A stretch of 64,000 nt of DNA from Micromussa lordhowensis. Its lineage: Eukaryota; Cnidaria; Anthozoa; Scleractinia; Lobophylliidae. Positions 23,701-37,364 of this stretch are shown here, piece after piece; position 1 is the stretch's first letter; each line of letters opens with the position of its first letter. Position numbers and translations under genes: made by a program. The notes below the pieces were generated by a model. It searched no databases. It was given only the letters and a program-made list of their open reading frames with translations, and was not told where the DNA came from. Location of the stretch: NCBI GenBank assembly GCA_964020085.1, contig OZ026596.1, positions 17,161,795 to 17,225,794 on the forward strand. Direction: 5' to 3'.

Positions 23701-26700
23701 TGACAGCTGTTTTGTTTATTTTGCCCCAAGAATAACGGCTGTTTTGTTTATTTAGCGTTAACAGTGACAGGTGTTTGGTTTATTTTAAGCCAACAGTGAC
23801 AGCTGGTTTTTTTTATTTTGCGCCAACAATGACAGCTGTTTTGTTTATTTTGCACCAACAATAACAGCTGTTTTGTTTATTTTGCGACGACAATGACAGC
23901 TGTTGTGTTTATTTTGCACCAACAGTGAGAGCTGTTTTGTTTATTTTGCGCCAACAATGACAGCTGTTTTGTTTATTTTTTGCCAACAATGACAGCTGTT
24001 TTGTTTATTTTGTGCCAACAATGACAGCTGTTTTGTTTATTTTGCGCCAAGCAATGACAGCTGTTTTGTTTATTTTCCGCCAACAATGGCAGCTGTTTTG
24101 TTTATTTTGCGCCAACAATGACAGTTGTTTATTTTATTTTGCGCCAACAATAACAGCTGTTTTGTTTATTTTGCACTAACAATGACAGCTGTTTTGTTTA
24201 TTTTGCGCCAACAATGACAGCTGTTATGCTTATTTTGCGCCAACAATGACAGCTGTTTTGTTTATTTTACGTCAACAATGACAGCCGTTTTGTTTATTTT
24301 CCGCCAACAATGACAGTTGTTTTGTTTATTTTGCGCCAACAATGACAGCTGTTTTGTTTATTTTGCGCCAGCAAAGACCGCTGTTTTGTTTATTTTCCGC
24401 CATCATTGACAGCTTTTTTGTTTATTTCGCGCCAACAATTGCAGCTGTTTTGTTTATTTTGCGCCAGCAAAGACAGGTGTTTTGTTTATTTTCCGCCATC
24501 ATTGACAGCTGTTTTGTTTATTTTGCGCCAACAATGGCAGCTGTTTTCTTTATTTTGCGATAACAATGACAGCTGTTTTGTTTATTTTGCGCCAAAGAAG
24601 ACAGCTGTTTAGTTTATTTTGCGCCAACAATGACAGATGTTTTGTTTATTTCGCGCCAACAATTCCAGCTGTTTTGTTTATTTTGCGCCAACAATGACAG
24701 TTGTTTTGTTTATTTCGCGCCAACAATAACAGCTGTTTTGTTTATTTTGCGCCAACAATGACAGCTGTTTTGTTTATTTTGCGCCAACAATGACAGCTGT
24801 TTTGTTTATTTCGCGCCAACAGTGACAGCTTTTTTGTTTATTTTGCGCCAACAATGACAGCTGTTTTGTTTATTTTGCGCCAACAAAGACAGCTGTTTTG
24901 TTTATTTTGCACTAACAATGACAGCTGTTTTATTTATTTTGCGTCAACAGTGACAGCTGTTTTGTTTATTTCGCGCCAACAATGACAGCTGTTTTGTTTA
25001 TTTTGCGCAAACAATAACAGCTGTTTTGTTTATTTTGCATAAACAGTAACAGCTGTTTGGTTTATTTCAAGCCAACAGTGACAGCTCTTTTGTTTATTTC
25101 GCACCAACAATGACAGCCATTTTGTTTATTTTGCGCCAACAATGACAGCTGTTTTGTTTATTTTGCGCCAACAATAAAAGCTGTTCGTTTATTTTGCACC
25201 AACAATGAACTCTGTTTTGTTTATTTCGCGCCAACAATAAGAGTTGCTTTGTTTATTTCGCGCCAACAAAAGGAGCTGTTTTGTTTAATTTGCGCCAATA
25301 ATAACAGCTGTTTTGTTTATTTTGGGCCAACAATGACAGCTGTTTGGTTTATTTTGCGCCAACAATGACAGTTGTTTTGTTTATTTTGCGCCAACAATGG
25401 CAGCTGTTTTGTTTATTTTGCCCCAACAATGACAGCTGTTTTGTTTATTTTGCACCAAGAATAACGGCTCTTTTGTTTATTTAGCGTTACAGTGACAGGT
25501 GTTTGGTTTATTTTAAGCCAACAGTGACAGCTGTTTTTTTTTTTTATTTTGCGCCAACAATGACAGCTGTTTTGTTTATTTTGCGCCAACAATAACAGTT
25601 GTTTTGTTTATTTTGCAACGACAATGACAGCTGTTTTGTCTATTTTGCACCAACAGTGACAGCTGTTTTGTTTTTTTGCGCCAACAATGACAGCTGTTTT
25701 GTTTATTTTGCGCCAACAATGCCAGCTGTTTTGTTTATTTTCCGTCAACAATGACAGCTGTTTTGTTTATTTTGCGCCAACAATGACAGCTGTTTTGTTT
25801 ATTTTGCGCCAACAATGACAGCTGTTTTGTTTATTTTGCGCCAGCAAAGACAGCTGTTTTGTTTATTTTGCGCCAACAATGGCAGCTGTTGTTTTAATTT
25901 TGCGCCAACAATGACAGCTGTTTTGTTTATTTTGCGCCAACAAAGACAGCTGTTTCGTTTATTTTCCGCCAACAATGACAGATGTTTTGTTTATTTCGCG
26001 CCAACAATTGCAGCTGTTTTGTTTATTTTGCGCCAACAATGATTGTTGTTTTGTTTATTTCGCGCCAACAATAACAGCTGTTTTGTTTATTTTGCGCCGA
26101 CAATGACAGCTGTGTTGTTTATTTTGCGCCAACAATGACTGCTGTTTTCTTTATTTTGCGCCAACAATGACAGCTGTTTTGTTTATTTCGCGCAAACAAT
26201 GACAGCTGTTTTGTTTATTTTGCACCAACAATGACAGCTGTTTTGTTTATTTTGCGCCAACAAAGACAGCTGTTTTATTTATTTTGCGCCAAAAATGACA
26301 GCTGTTTTGTTTATTTTACGCCAGCAATGACAGCTGTTTTGTTTATTTCGCGGCAACAATGACAGCTGTTTTGTTTATTTTGCGTCAACAGTGACAGCTG
26401 TTTTGTTTATTTCGTGCCAACAATGACAGCTGTTTTGTTTATTTTGCGCCAACAATAACAGCTGTTTTGTTTATTTTGGATTAACGGTAACAGCTGTTTG
26501 GTTTATTTTAAGCCAACAGTGACAGCTCTTTTGTTTATTTCGCGCCCACAATGACAGCCATTTTGTTTATTTTGCGCCAACAATGACAGCAGTTTTGTTT
26601 ATTTCGCGCCAACAATAAGAGTTGCTTTGTTTATTTGGCGCCAACAAAAAGAGCTGTTTTGTTTATTTTGCGCCAACAATGAGAGCTGTTTTGTTTATTT

Positions 26701-29700
26701 TGCGCCAACAATGACAGCTGTTTTGTTTATTTTGCGCCAAGCAATGACAGCTGTTTTGTTTATTTTGCAACGACAATAACAGCTGTTTTGTTTATTTTGC
26801 GCCAACAATGACAGCTGTTTTGTTTATTTTGTGCCAACAATGACAGCTGTTTTGTTTATTTCGCGCCAACAGTGACAGCTTTTTTGTTTATTTTGCGCCA
26901 ACACTGACAGCTGTTTTGTTTATTTTTGCGCCAACAAAGACAGCTGTTTTGTTTATTTTGCGCTAACAATGACAGCGGTTTTATTTATTTTGCCTCAACA
27001 GTGACAGCTGTTTTGTTTATTTCGCGCCAACAATGACAGCTGTTTTGTTTATTTTAAGCAAACAACAACAGCTGTTTTGTTTATTTTGCATTTACAGTAA
27101 CAGCTGTTTGGTTTATTTCAAGCCAACAGTGACAGCTGTTTTGTCTATTTTGCACCAACAGTGACAGCTGTTTTGTTTATTTTGCGCCAACAATGACAGC
27201 TGTTTTGTTTATTTTGCGCCAACAATGACAGCTGTTTTGTTTATTTTGCGCCAACAATGACAGCTGTTTTGTTTATTTCGCGCAAACAATGACAGCTGTT
27301 TTGTTTATTTTGCGCCAACAAAGACAGCTGTTTTATTTATTTTGCGCCAAAAATGACAGCTGTTTTGTTTATTTTACGCCAGCAATGACAGCTGTTTTGT
27401 TTATTTCGCGGCAGCAATGACAGCTGTTATGCTTATTTTGCGCCAACAATGACAGCTGTTTTGTTTATTTTCCATCAACAATGACAGCTGTTTTGTTTAT
27501 TTTCCGCCAACAATGACAGCTGTTTTGTTTATTTTGCGCCAACAATGACAGCTGTTTTGTTTATTTTGCGCCAGCAAAGAAAGCTGTTTTGTTTATTTTC
27601 CGCCATCATTGACAGCTGTTTTGTTTATTTTACGCCAACAATGGCAGCTGTTTTGTTTATTTTGCGATAACAATGACAGCTGTTTTGTTTATTTTGCGCG
27701 AAAAAAGACAGCTGTTTTGTTTATTTTGCGCCAACAATGATAGATGTTTTGTTTATTTCGCGCCAACAATTGCAGCTGTTTTGTTTATTTTGCGCCAACA
27801 TTGACAGTTGTTTTGTTTATTTCGCGCCAACAATAACACCTGCTTTGTTTATTTTGCGCCAACAATGACAGCTGTTTTGTTTCTTTTGTGCCAACAATGA
27901 CAGCTGTGTTGTTTATTTTGCGCCAACAATGACAGCTGTTTTGTTTATTTCGCGCCAACAGTGACAGCTGTTTTGTTTATTTTGTGCCAACAATGACAGC
28001 TGTTTTGTTTATTTTGCGCCAACAAAGACAGCTGTTTTGTTTATTTTGCGCTAACAATGACAGCTGTTTTATTTATTTTGCGTCAACAGTGACAGCTGTT
28101 TTGTTTATTTCGCGCCAACAACGACAGCTGTTTTGTTTATTTTGCGCAAACAATAACAGCTGTTTTGTTTATTTTGCATTAACAGTAACAGCTGTTTGGT
28201 TTATTTCAAGCCAACAGTGACAGCTCTTTTGTTTATTTCGCGCCAACAATGACAGCCATTTTGTTTATTTTGCGCCAACAATGACAGCTGTTTTGTTTAT
28301 TTTGCGCCTACAATAAAAGCTGTTCGTTTATTTTGCGCCAATAATGACAGCTGTTTTGTTTATTTCGCGCCAACAATAAGAGTTGCTTTGTTTATTTCGC
28401 GCTTACAAAAGGAGCTGTTTTGTTTATTTTGCGCCAACAATGACAGCTGTTTTGTTTATTTTGGGCCAACAATGACAGCTGTTTTGTTTATTTTGCGCCA
28501 ACAATGACAGTTGTTTTGTTTATTTTGCGCCAACAATGGCAGCTGTTTTGTTTCTTTTGCCCCAACAATGACAGCTGTTTTGTTTATTTTGCATCAAGAA
28601 TAACGGCTGTTTTGTTTATTTTGCGCCAACAATGACAGCTGTTTTGTTTATTTTGCGCCAACAATAACAGTTGTTTTGTTTATTTTGCAACGACAATGAC
28701 AGCTGTTGTTTTTATTTTCCACCAACAGTGACAGCTGTTTTGTTTATTTTGCGCCAACAATGACAGCTGTTTTGTTTATTTTGCGCCAACAATGCCAGCT
28801 GTTTTGTTTATTTTCTGTCAACAATGACAGCTGTTTTGTTTATTTTGGGCCAACAATGACAGCTGTTTTGTTTAATTTGCGCCAACAATAACAGTTGTTT
28901 TGTTTATTTTGCAACGACAATGACACCTGTTTTGTTTATTTTCCACCAACAGTGACAGCTGTTTTGTTTATTTTGCGCCAACAATGACAGGTGTTTTGTT
29001 TATTTTGCGCCAACAATGGCAGGTGTTTTTTTTATTTTGCGCCAACAATGACAGCTGTTTTGTTTATTTTGCGCCAACAAAGACAGCTGTTTTGTTTATT
29101 TTCCGCCAACAATGACAGATGTTTTGTTTATTTTGCGCCAACAATTGCAGCTGTTTTGTTTATTTTGCGCCAACAATGACAGTTGTTTTGTTTATATCGC
29201 GCCAACAATAACAGCTGTTTTGTTTAATTTGCGCCGACAATGACAGCTGTTTTGTTTATTTTGCGCCAACAATGACAGCTGTTTTGTTTATTTTGCGCTA
29301 ACAATGACAGCTGTTTTGTTTATTTCGCGCCAACAATGACAGCTGTTTTCTTTATTTTGCACCAACAATGACAGCTGTTTTGTTTATTTTGCGCCAACAA
29401 AGACAGCTGTTTTGTTTATTTAGCGCTGACAATGACAGCTGTTTTATTTATTTTGCGCCAAAAATAACAGCTGTTTTGTTTATTTTACGCCAGCAATGAC
29501 AGCTGTTTTGTTTATTTCGCGCCAACAATGACAGCTGTTTTGTTTATTTTGCGTCAACAGTGACAGCTGTTTCGTTTATTTCACGCCAACAATGACAGCT
29601 GTTTTGTTTATTTTGCGCCAACAATAACAGTTCTTTTGTTTATTTTGCATTAACAGTAACAGCTGTTTGGTTTATTTTAAGCCAACAGTGACAGCTGTTT

Positions 29701-30704
29701 TGTTTATTTCGCGCCCACAATGACAGCCATTTTGTTTATTTTGCACCAACAATGGCAGCTGTTTTGTTTATTTTCCGGCAACAATAACAGCTGTTTGTTT
29801 ATTTTGCGCCAACAATAAGAGTTTCTTTGTTTATTTCGCGCCAACAAAAAGAGCTGTTTTGTTTATTTTGCGGCACCAATGACAGCTGTTTTGTTTATTT
29901 TGGGCCAACAATGACAGCTGTTTTGTTTATTTTGCATTAACAGTGACAGCTGTTTGGTTTATTTTAAGCCAACAGTGACAGCTGTTTTGTTTATTTTGCG
30001 TTAACAATAACAGCTGTTTTGTTTATTTTGCGCCAACAATAACAGCTGTTTTGTTTGTTTTGCATTAACAGTGACAGCTGTTTGGTTTATTTTAAGCCAA
30101 CAGTGACAGCTGTTTTGTTTATTTCGCGCCAATAATGACAGCTGTTTTGTTTATTTCGCCCCAACAATGACAGCTGTTTTGTTTATTTTGCGCCAAGAAT
30201 GGCAGCTGTTTTGTTTATTTTGCGCCAAAAGTTACAGCTGTTTTGTTTATTTTCCACCAACAGTGACAGCTGTTTTGTTTATTTTGCGCCAACAATGACA
30301 GCTGTTTTTTTTATTTTGCGCCAACAATGACAGCTGTTTTGTTTATTTTGCGCCAACAATAACAGTTGTTTTGTTTATTTTGCAACGACAATGACAGCTG
30401 TTTTGTCTATTTTGCACCAACAGTGACAGCTGTTTTGTTTTTTGCGCCAACAATGACAGCTGTTTTGTTTATTTTGTGCCAACAATGCCAGCTGTTTTGT
30501 TTATTTTCCGTCAACAATGACAGCTGTTTTGTTTATTTTGCGCCAACAATGACAGCTGTTTTGTTTATTTTGCGCCAACAATGACAGCTGTTTTGTTTAT
30601 TTTGCGCCAGCAAAGACAGCTGTTTTGTTTATTTTCCGCCATCATTGACAGCTGTTTTGTTTATTTTGCGCCAACAATGGCAGCTGTTGTTTTTATTTTG
30701 CGCC
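23701..30704 (+). repeat. Domain B left part, older diverged satellite
   Basis: This stretch is plain 32-bp satellite. It introduces the domain B variants, such as TTAGCGTTAACAGTGACAGGTG, GCAACGACAATG, GCCATCATTGAC and CAATTGCAGCTG. Partial copies of the same runs are seen at about 23.70, 25.47, 28.6 and 30.3 kb, with several differences each. The block near 27.4-28.5 kb, tagged by GCGCGAAAAAAGAC at about 27696, is repeated at about 42.8-43.9 kb (same tag at about 43092, offset 15,396). No gene or foreign insertion is visible. Confidence 0.85.
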
Positions 30705-33586
30705 AACAATGACAGCTGTTTTGTTTATTTTGCGCCAACAAAGACAGCTGTTTCGTTTATTTTCCGCCAATAATGACAGATGTTTTGTTTATTTCGCGCC
30801 AACAATTGCAGCTGTTTTGTTTATTTTGCGCCAACAATGATTGTTGTTTTGTTTATTTCGTGCCAACAATAACAGCTGTTTTGTTTATTTTGCGCCGACA
30901 ATGACAGCTGTGTTGTTTATTTTGCGCCAACAATGACTGCTGTTTTGTTTATTTTGCGCCAACAATGACAGCTGTTTTGTTTATTTCGCGCAAACAATGA
31001 CAGCTGTTTTGTTTATTTTGCACCAACAATGACAGCTGTTTTGTTTATTTTGCGCCAACAAAGACAGCTGTTTTATTTATTTTGCGCCAAAAATGACAGC
31101 TGTTTTGTTTATTTTACGCCAGCAATGACAGCTGTTTTGTTTATTTCGCGGCAACAATGACAGCTGTTTTGTTTATTTTGCGTCAACAGTGACAGCTGTT
31201 TTGTTTATTTCGTGCCAACAATGACAGCTGTTTTGTTTATTTTGCGCCAACAATAACAGCTGTTTTGTTTATTTTGGATTAACGGTAACAGCTGTTTGGT
31301 TTATTTTAAGCCAACAGTGACAGCTCTTTTGTTTATTTCGCGCCCACAATGACAGCCATTTTGTTTATTTTGCACCAACAATGACAGCAGTGTTGTTTAT
31401 TTCGCGCCAACAATAAGAGTTGCTTTGTTTATTTGGCGCCAACAAAAAGAGCTGTTTTGTTTATTTTGCGCCGACAATGAGAGCTGTTTTGTTTATTTTG
31501 CGCCAACAATGACAGCTGTTTTGTTTATTTTGCGCCAAGCAATGACACCTGTTTTGTTTATTTTGCAACGACAATAACAGCTGTTTTGTTTATTTTGCGC
31601 CAACAATGACAGCTGTTTTGTTTATTTTGTGCCAACAATGACAGCTGTTTTGTTTATTTCGCGCCAACAGTGACAGCTTTTTTGTTTATTTTGCGCCAAC
31701 AATGACAGCTGTTTTGTTTATTTTTGCGCCAACAAAGACAGCTGTTTATTTTATTTTGCGCTAACAATGACAGCTGTTTTATTTATTTTGCGTCAACAGT
31801 GACAGCTGTTTTGTTTATTTCGCGCCAACAATGACAGCTGTTTTGTTTATTTTAAGCAAACAATAACAGCTGTTTTGTTTATTTTGCATTAACAGTAACA
31901 GCTGTTTGGTTTATTTCAAGCCAACAGTGACAGCTGTTTTGTCTATTTTGCACCAACAGTGACAGCTGTTTTGTTTATTTTGCGCCAACAATGACAGCTG
32001 TTTTGTTTATTTTGCACCAACAATGCCAGCTGTTTTGTTTATTTTCCGTCAACAATGACAGCTGTTTTGTTTATTTTGCGCCAACAATGACAGCTGTTTT
32101 GTTTATTTTGCGCCAACAATGACAGCTGTTTTGTTTATTTTGCGCCAGCAAAGACAGCTGTTTTGTTTATTTTCCGCCATCATTGACAGCTGTTTTGTTT
32201 ATTTTGCGCCAACAATGGCAGCTGTTGTTTTTATTTTGCTTTAACAATGACAGCTGTTTTGTTTATTTTGCGCCAACAAAGACAGCTGTTTTGTTTATTT
32301 TTCACCAACAATGACAGATGTTTTGTTTATTTCGCGCAAACAATTGCAGCTGTTTTGTTTATTTTGCGCCAACAATGATTGTTGTTTTGTTTATTTCGTG
32401 CCAACAATAACAGCTGTTTTGTTTATTTTGCGCCGACAATGACAGCTGTTTTGTTTATTTTGCGCCAACAATGACAGCTGTTTTGTTTATTTCGCGCAAA
32501 CAATGACAGCTGTTTTGTTTATTTTGCGCCAACAAAGACAGCTGTTTTATTTATTTTGCGCCAAAAATGACAGCTGTTTTGTTTATTTTACGCCAGCAAT
32601 GACAGCTGTTTTGTTTATTTCGCGGCAACAATGACAGCTGTTATGCTTATTTTGCGCCAACAATGACAGCTGTTTTGTTTATTTTCCGTCAACAATGACA
32701 GCTGTTTTGTTTATTTTCCGCCAACAATGACAGCTGTTTTGTTTATTTTGCGCCAACAATGAGAGCTGTTTTGTTTATTTTGCGCCAGCAAAGAAAGCTG
32801 TTTTGTTTATTTTCCGCCATCATTGACAGCTGTTTTGTTTATTTTACGCCAACAATGACAGTTGTTTTGTTTATTTCGCACCAACAATAACACCTGCTTT
32901 GTTTATTTTGCGCCAACAATGACAGCTGTTTTGTTTCTTTTGCGCCAACAATGACAGCTGTGTTGTTTATTTTGCGCCAACAATGACAGCTGTTTTGTTT
33001 ATTTTGCGCCAACAGTGACAGCTGTTTTGTTTATTTTGTGCCAAAAATGACAGCTGTTTTGTTTATTTTGCGCCAACAAAGACAGCTGTTTTGTTTATTT
33101 TTGCGCTAACAATGACAGCTGTTTTATTTATTTTGCGTCAACAGTGACAGCTGTTTTGTTTATTTCGCGCCAACAACGACAGCTGTTTTGTTTATTTTGC
33201 GCAAACAATAACAGCTGTTTTGTTTATTTTGCATTAACAGTAACAGCTGTTTGGTTTATTTCAAGCCAACAGTGACAGCTCTTTTGTTTATTTCGCGCCA
33301 ACAATGACAGCCATTTTGTTTATTTTGCGCCAACAATGACAGCTGTTTTGTTTATTTTGCGCCTACAATAAAAGCTGTTCGTTTATTTTGCGCCAATAAT
33401 GACAGCTGTTTTGTTTATTTCGCGCCAACAATAAGAGTTGCTTTGTTTATTTCGCGCTTACAAAAGGAGCTGTTTTCTTTATTTTGCGCCAACAATGACA
33501 GCTGTTTTGTTTATTTTGGGCCAACAATGACAGCTGTTTTGTTTATTTTGCACCAACAATGACAGTTGTTTTGTTTATTTTGCGCC
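30705..33586 (+). repeat. 2,882-bp duplicated block, copy 1
   Basis: Diagnostic monomers here recur 2,882 bp downstream and again 6,660 bp downstream. Examples are AAGACAGCTGTTTCG at 30741, 33623 and 37401, and CTGTTTATTTTATTTTG before GCGCTAAC at about 31741, 34623 and 38401. The order and most private variants agree over the whole block, so the copies look very recent. The left edge, near 30.70 kb, is where the upstream monomers stop matching. Confidence 0.85.
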
Positions 33587-36500
33587 AACAATGGCAGCTG
33601 TTTTGTTTATTTTGCGCCAACAAAGACAGCTGTTTCGTTTATTTTCCGCCAATAATGACAGATGTTTTGTTTATTTCGCGCCAACAATTGCAGCTGTTTT
33701 GTTTATTTTGCGCCAACAATGATTGTTGTTTTGTTTATTTCGTGCCAACAATAACAGCTGTTTTGTTTATTTTGCGCCGACAATGACAGCTGTGTTGTTT
33801 ATTTTGCGCCAACAATGACTGCTGTTTTGTTTATTTTGCGCCAACAATGACAGCTGTTTTGTTTATTTCGCGCAAACAATGACAGCTGTTTTGTTTATTT
33901 TGCACCAACAATGACAGCTGTTTTGTTTATTTTGCGCCAACAAAGACAGCTGTTTTATTTATTTTGCGCCAAAAATGACAGCTGTTTTGTTTATTTTACG
34001 CCAGCAATGACAGCTGTTGTGTTTATTTCGCGGCAACAATGACAGCTGTTTTGTTTATTTTGCGTCAACAGTGACAGCTGTTTTGTTTATTTCGTGCCAA
34101 CAATGACAGCTGTTTTGTTTATTTTGCGCCAACAATAACAGCTGTTTTGTTTATTTTGGATTAACGGTAACAGCTGTTTGGTTTATTTTAAGCCAACAGT
34201 GACAGCTCTTTTGTTTATTTCGCGCCCACAATGACAGCCATTTTGTTTATTTTGCACCAACAATGACAGCAGTGTTGTTTATTTCGCGCCAACAATAAGA
34301 GTTGCTTTGTTTATTTGGCGCCAACAAAAAGAGCTGTTTTGTTTATTTTGCGCCGACAATGAGAGCTGTTTTGTTTATTTTGCGCCAACAATGACAGCTG
34401 TTTTGTTTATTTTGCGCCAAGCAATGACACCTGTTTTGTTTATTTTGCAACGACAATAACAGCTGTTTTGTTTATTTTGCGCCAACAATGACAGCTGTTT
34501 TGTTTATTTTGTGCCAACAATGACAGCTGTTTTGTTTATTTCGCGCCAACAGTGACAGCTTTTTTGTTTATTTTGCGCCAACAATGACAGCTGTTTTGTT
34601 TATTTTTGCGCCAACAAAGACAGCTGTTTATTTTATTTTGCGCTAACAATGACAGCTGTTTTATTTATTTTGCGTCAACAGTGACAGCTGTTTTGTTTAT
34701 TTCGCGCCAACAATGACAGCTGTTTTGTTTATTTTAAGCAAACAATAACAGCTGTTTTGTTTATTTTGCATTAACAGTAACAGCTGTTTGGTTTATTTCA
34801 AGCCAACAGTGACAGCTGTTTTGTCTATTTTGCACCAACAGTGACAGCTGTTTTGTTTATTTTGCGCCAACAATGACAGCTGTTTTGTTTATTTTGCACC
34901 AACAATGCCAGCTGTTTTGTTTATTTTCCGTCAACAATGACAGCTGTTTTGTTTATTTTGCGCCAACAATGACAGCTGTTTTGTTTATTTTGCGCCAACA
35001 ATGACAGCTGTTTTGTTTATTTTGCGCCAGCAAAGACAGCTGTTTTGTTTATTTTCCGCCATCATTGACAGCTGTTTTGTTTATTTTGCGCCAACAATGG
35101 CAGCTGTTGTTTTTATTTTGCTTTAACAATGACAGCTGTTTTGTTTATTTTGCGCCAACAAAGACAGCTGTTTTGTTTATTTTTCACCAACAATGACAGA
35201 TGTTTTGTTTATTTCGCGCAAACAATTGCAGCTGTTTTGTTTATTTTGCGCCAACAATGATTGTTGTTTTGTTTATTTCGTGCCAACAATAACAGCTGTT
35301 TTGTTTATTTTGCGCCGACAATGACAGCTGTTTTGTTTATTTTGCGCCAACAATGACAGCTGTTTTGTTTATTTCGCGCAAACAATGACAGCTGTTTTGT
35401 TTATTTTGCGCCAACAAAGACAGCTGTTTTATTTATTTTGCGCCAAAAATGACAGCTGTTTTGTTTATTTTACGCCAGCAATGACAGCTGTTTTGTTTAT
35501 TTCGCGGCAACAATGACAGCTGTTATGCTTATTTTGCGCCAACAATGACAGCTGTTTTGTTTATTTTCCGTCAACAATGACAGCTGTTTTGTTTATTTTC
35601 CGCCAACAATGACAGCTGTTTTGTTTATTTTGCGCCAACAATGAGAGCTGTTTTGTTTATTTTGCGCCAGCAAAGAAAGCTGTTTTGTTTATTTTCCGCC
35701 ATCATTGACAGCTGTTTTGTTTATTTTACGCCAACAATGACAGTTGTTTTGTTTATTTCGCACCAACAATAACACCTGCTTTGTTTATTTTGCGCCAACA
35801 ATGACAGCTGTTTTGTTTCTTTTGCGCCAACAATGACAGCTGTGTTGTTTATTTTGCGCCAACAATGACAGCTGTTTTGTTTATTTTGCGCCAACAGTGA
35901 CAGCTGTTTTGTTTATTTTGTGCCAAAAATGACAGCTGTTTTGTTTATTTTGCGCCAACAAAGACAGCTGTTTTGTTTATTTTTGCGCTAACAATGACAG
36001 CTGTTTTATTTATTTTGCGTCAACAGTGACAGCTGTTTTGTTTATTTCGCGCCAACAACGACAGCTGTTTTGTTTATTTTGCGCAAACAATAACAGCTGT
36101 TTTGTTTATTTTGCATTAACAGTAACAGCTGTTTGGTTTATTTCAAGCCAACAGTGACAGCTCTTTTGTTTATTTCGCGCCAACAATGACAACCATTTTG
36201 TTTATTTTGCGCCAACAATGACAGCTGTTTTGTTTATTTTGCGCCTACAATAAAAGCTGTTCGTTTATTTTGCGCCAATAATGACAGCTGTTTTGTTTAT
36301 TTCGCGCCAACAATAAGAGTTGCTTTGTTTATTTCGCGCTTACAAAAGGAGCTGTTTTCTTTATTTTGCGCCAACAATGACAGCTGTTTTGTTTATTTTG
36401 GGCCAACAATGACAGCTGTTTTGTTTATTTTGCACCAACAATGACAGTTGTTTTGTTTATTTTGCGCCAACAATGGCAGCTGTTTTGTTTCTTTTGCCCC

Positions 36501-37364
36501 AACAATGACAGCTGTTTTGTTTATTTTAAGCAAACAATAACAGCTGTTTTGTTTATTTTGCATTAACAGTAACAGCTGTTTGGTTTATTTCAAGCCAACA
36601 GTGACAGCTGTTTTGTCTATTTTGCACCAACAGTGACAGCTGTTTTGTTTATTTTGCGCCAACAATGACAGCTGTTTTGTTTATTTTGCACCAACAATGC
36701 CAGCTGTTTTGTTTATTTTCCGTCAACAATGACAGCTGTTTTGTTTATTTTGCGCCAACAATGACAGCTGTTTTGTTTATTTTGCGCCAACAATGACAGC
36801 TGTTTTCTTTATTTTGCGCCAGCAAAGACAGCTGTTTTGTTTATTTTCCGCCATCATTGACAGCTGTTTTGTTTATTTTGCGCCAACAATGGCAGCTGTT
36901 GTTTTTATTTTGCTCTAACAATGACAGCTCTTTGGTTTATTTTGCGCCAACAAAGACAGCTGTTTTGTTTATTTTTCGCCAACAATGACAGATGTTTTGT
37001 TTATTTCGCGCAAACAATTGCAGCTGTTTTGTTTATTTTGCGCCAACAATGATTGTTGTTTTGTTTATTTCGTGCCAACAATAACAGCTGTTTTGTTTAT
37101 TTTGCGCCGACAATGACAGCTGTTTTGTTTATTTCGCGCAAACAATGACAGCTGTTTTGTTTATTTTGCACCAACAATGACAGCTGTTTTGTTTATTTTG
37201 CGCCAACAAAGACAGCTGTTTTATTTATTTTGCGCCAAAAATGACAGCTGTTTTGTTTATTTTACGCCAGCAATGACAGCTGTTTTGTTTATTTCGCGGC
37301 AACAATGACAGCTGTTTTGTTTATTTTGCGTCAACAGTGACAGCTGTTTTGTTTATTTTGCGCC
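33587..37364 (+). repeat. 3,778-bp duplicated block, copy 1
   Basis: The first 2.88 kb or so of this block matches 30705-33586. A further 0.9 kb is then added, and the whole is repeated 3,778 bp downstream. Shared tags include GTTTCTTTTGCCCC followed by TTTAAGCAAACAATAAC (about 36490 and 40265) and TTTGCTCTAACAATG (about 36909 and 40687). The block ends at about 37.36 kb, where the monomer after GCGTCAACAGTGAC changes from the expected CGTGCC type to a GGCAG type and the next copy begins. Confidence 0.85.
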
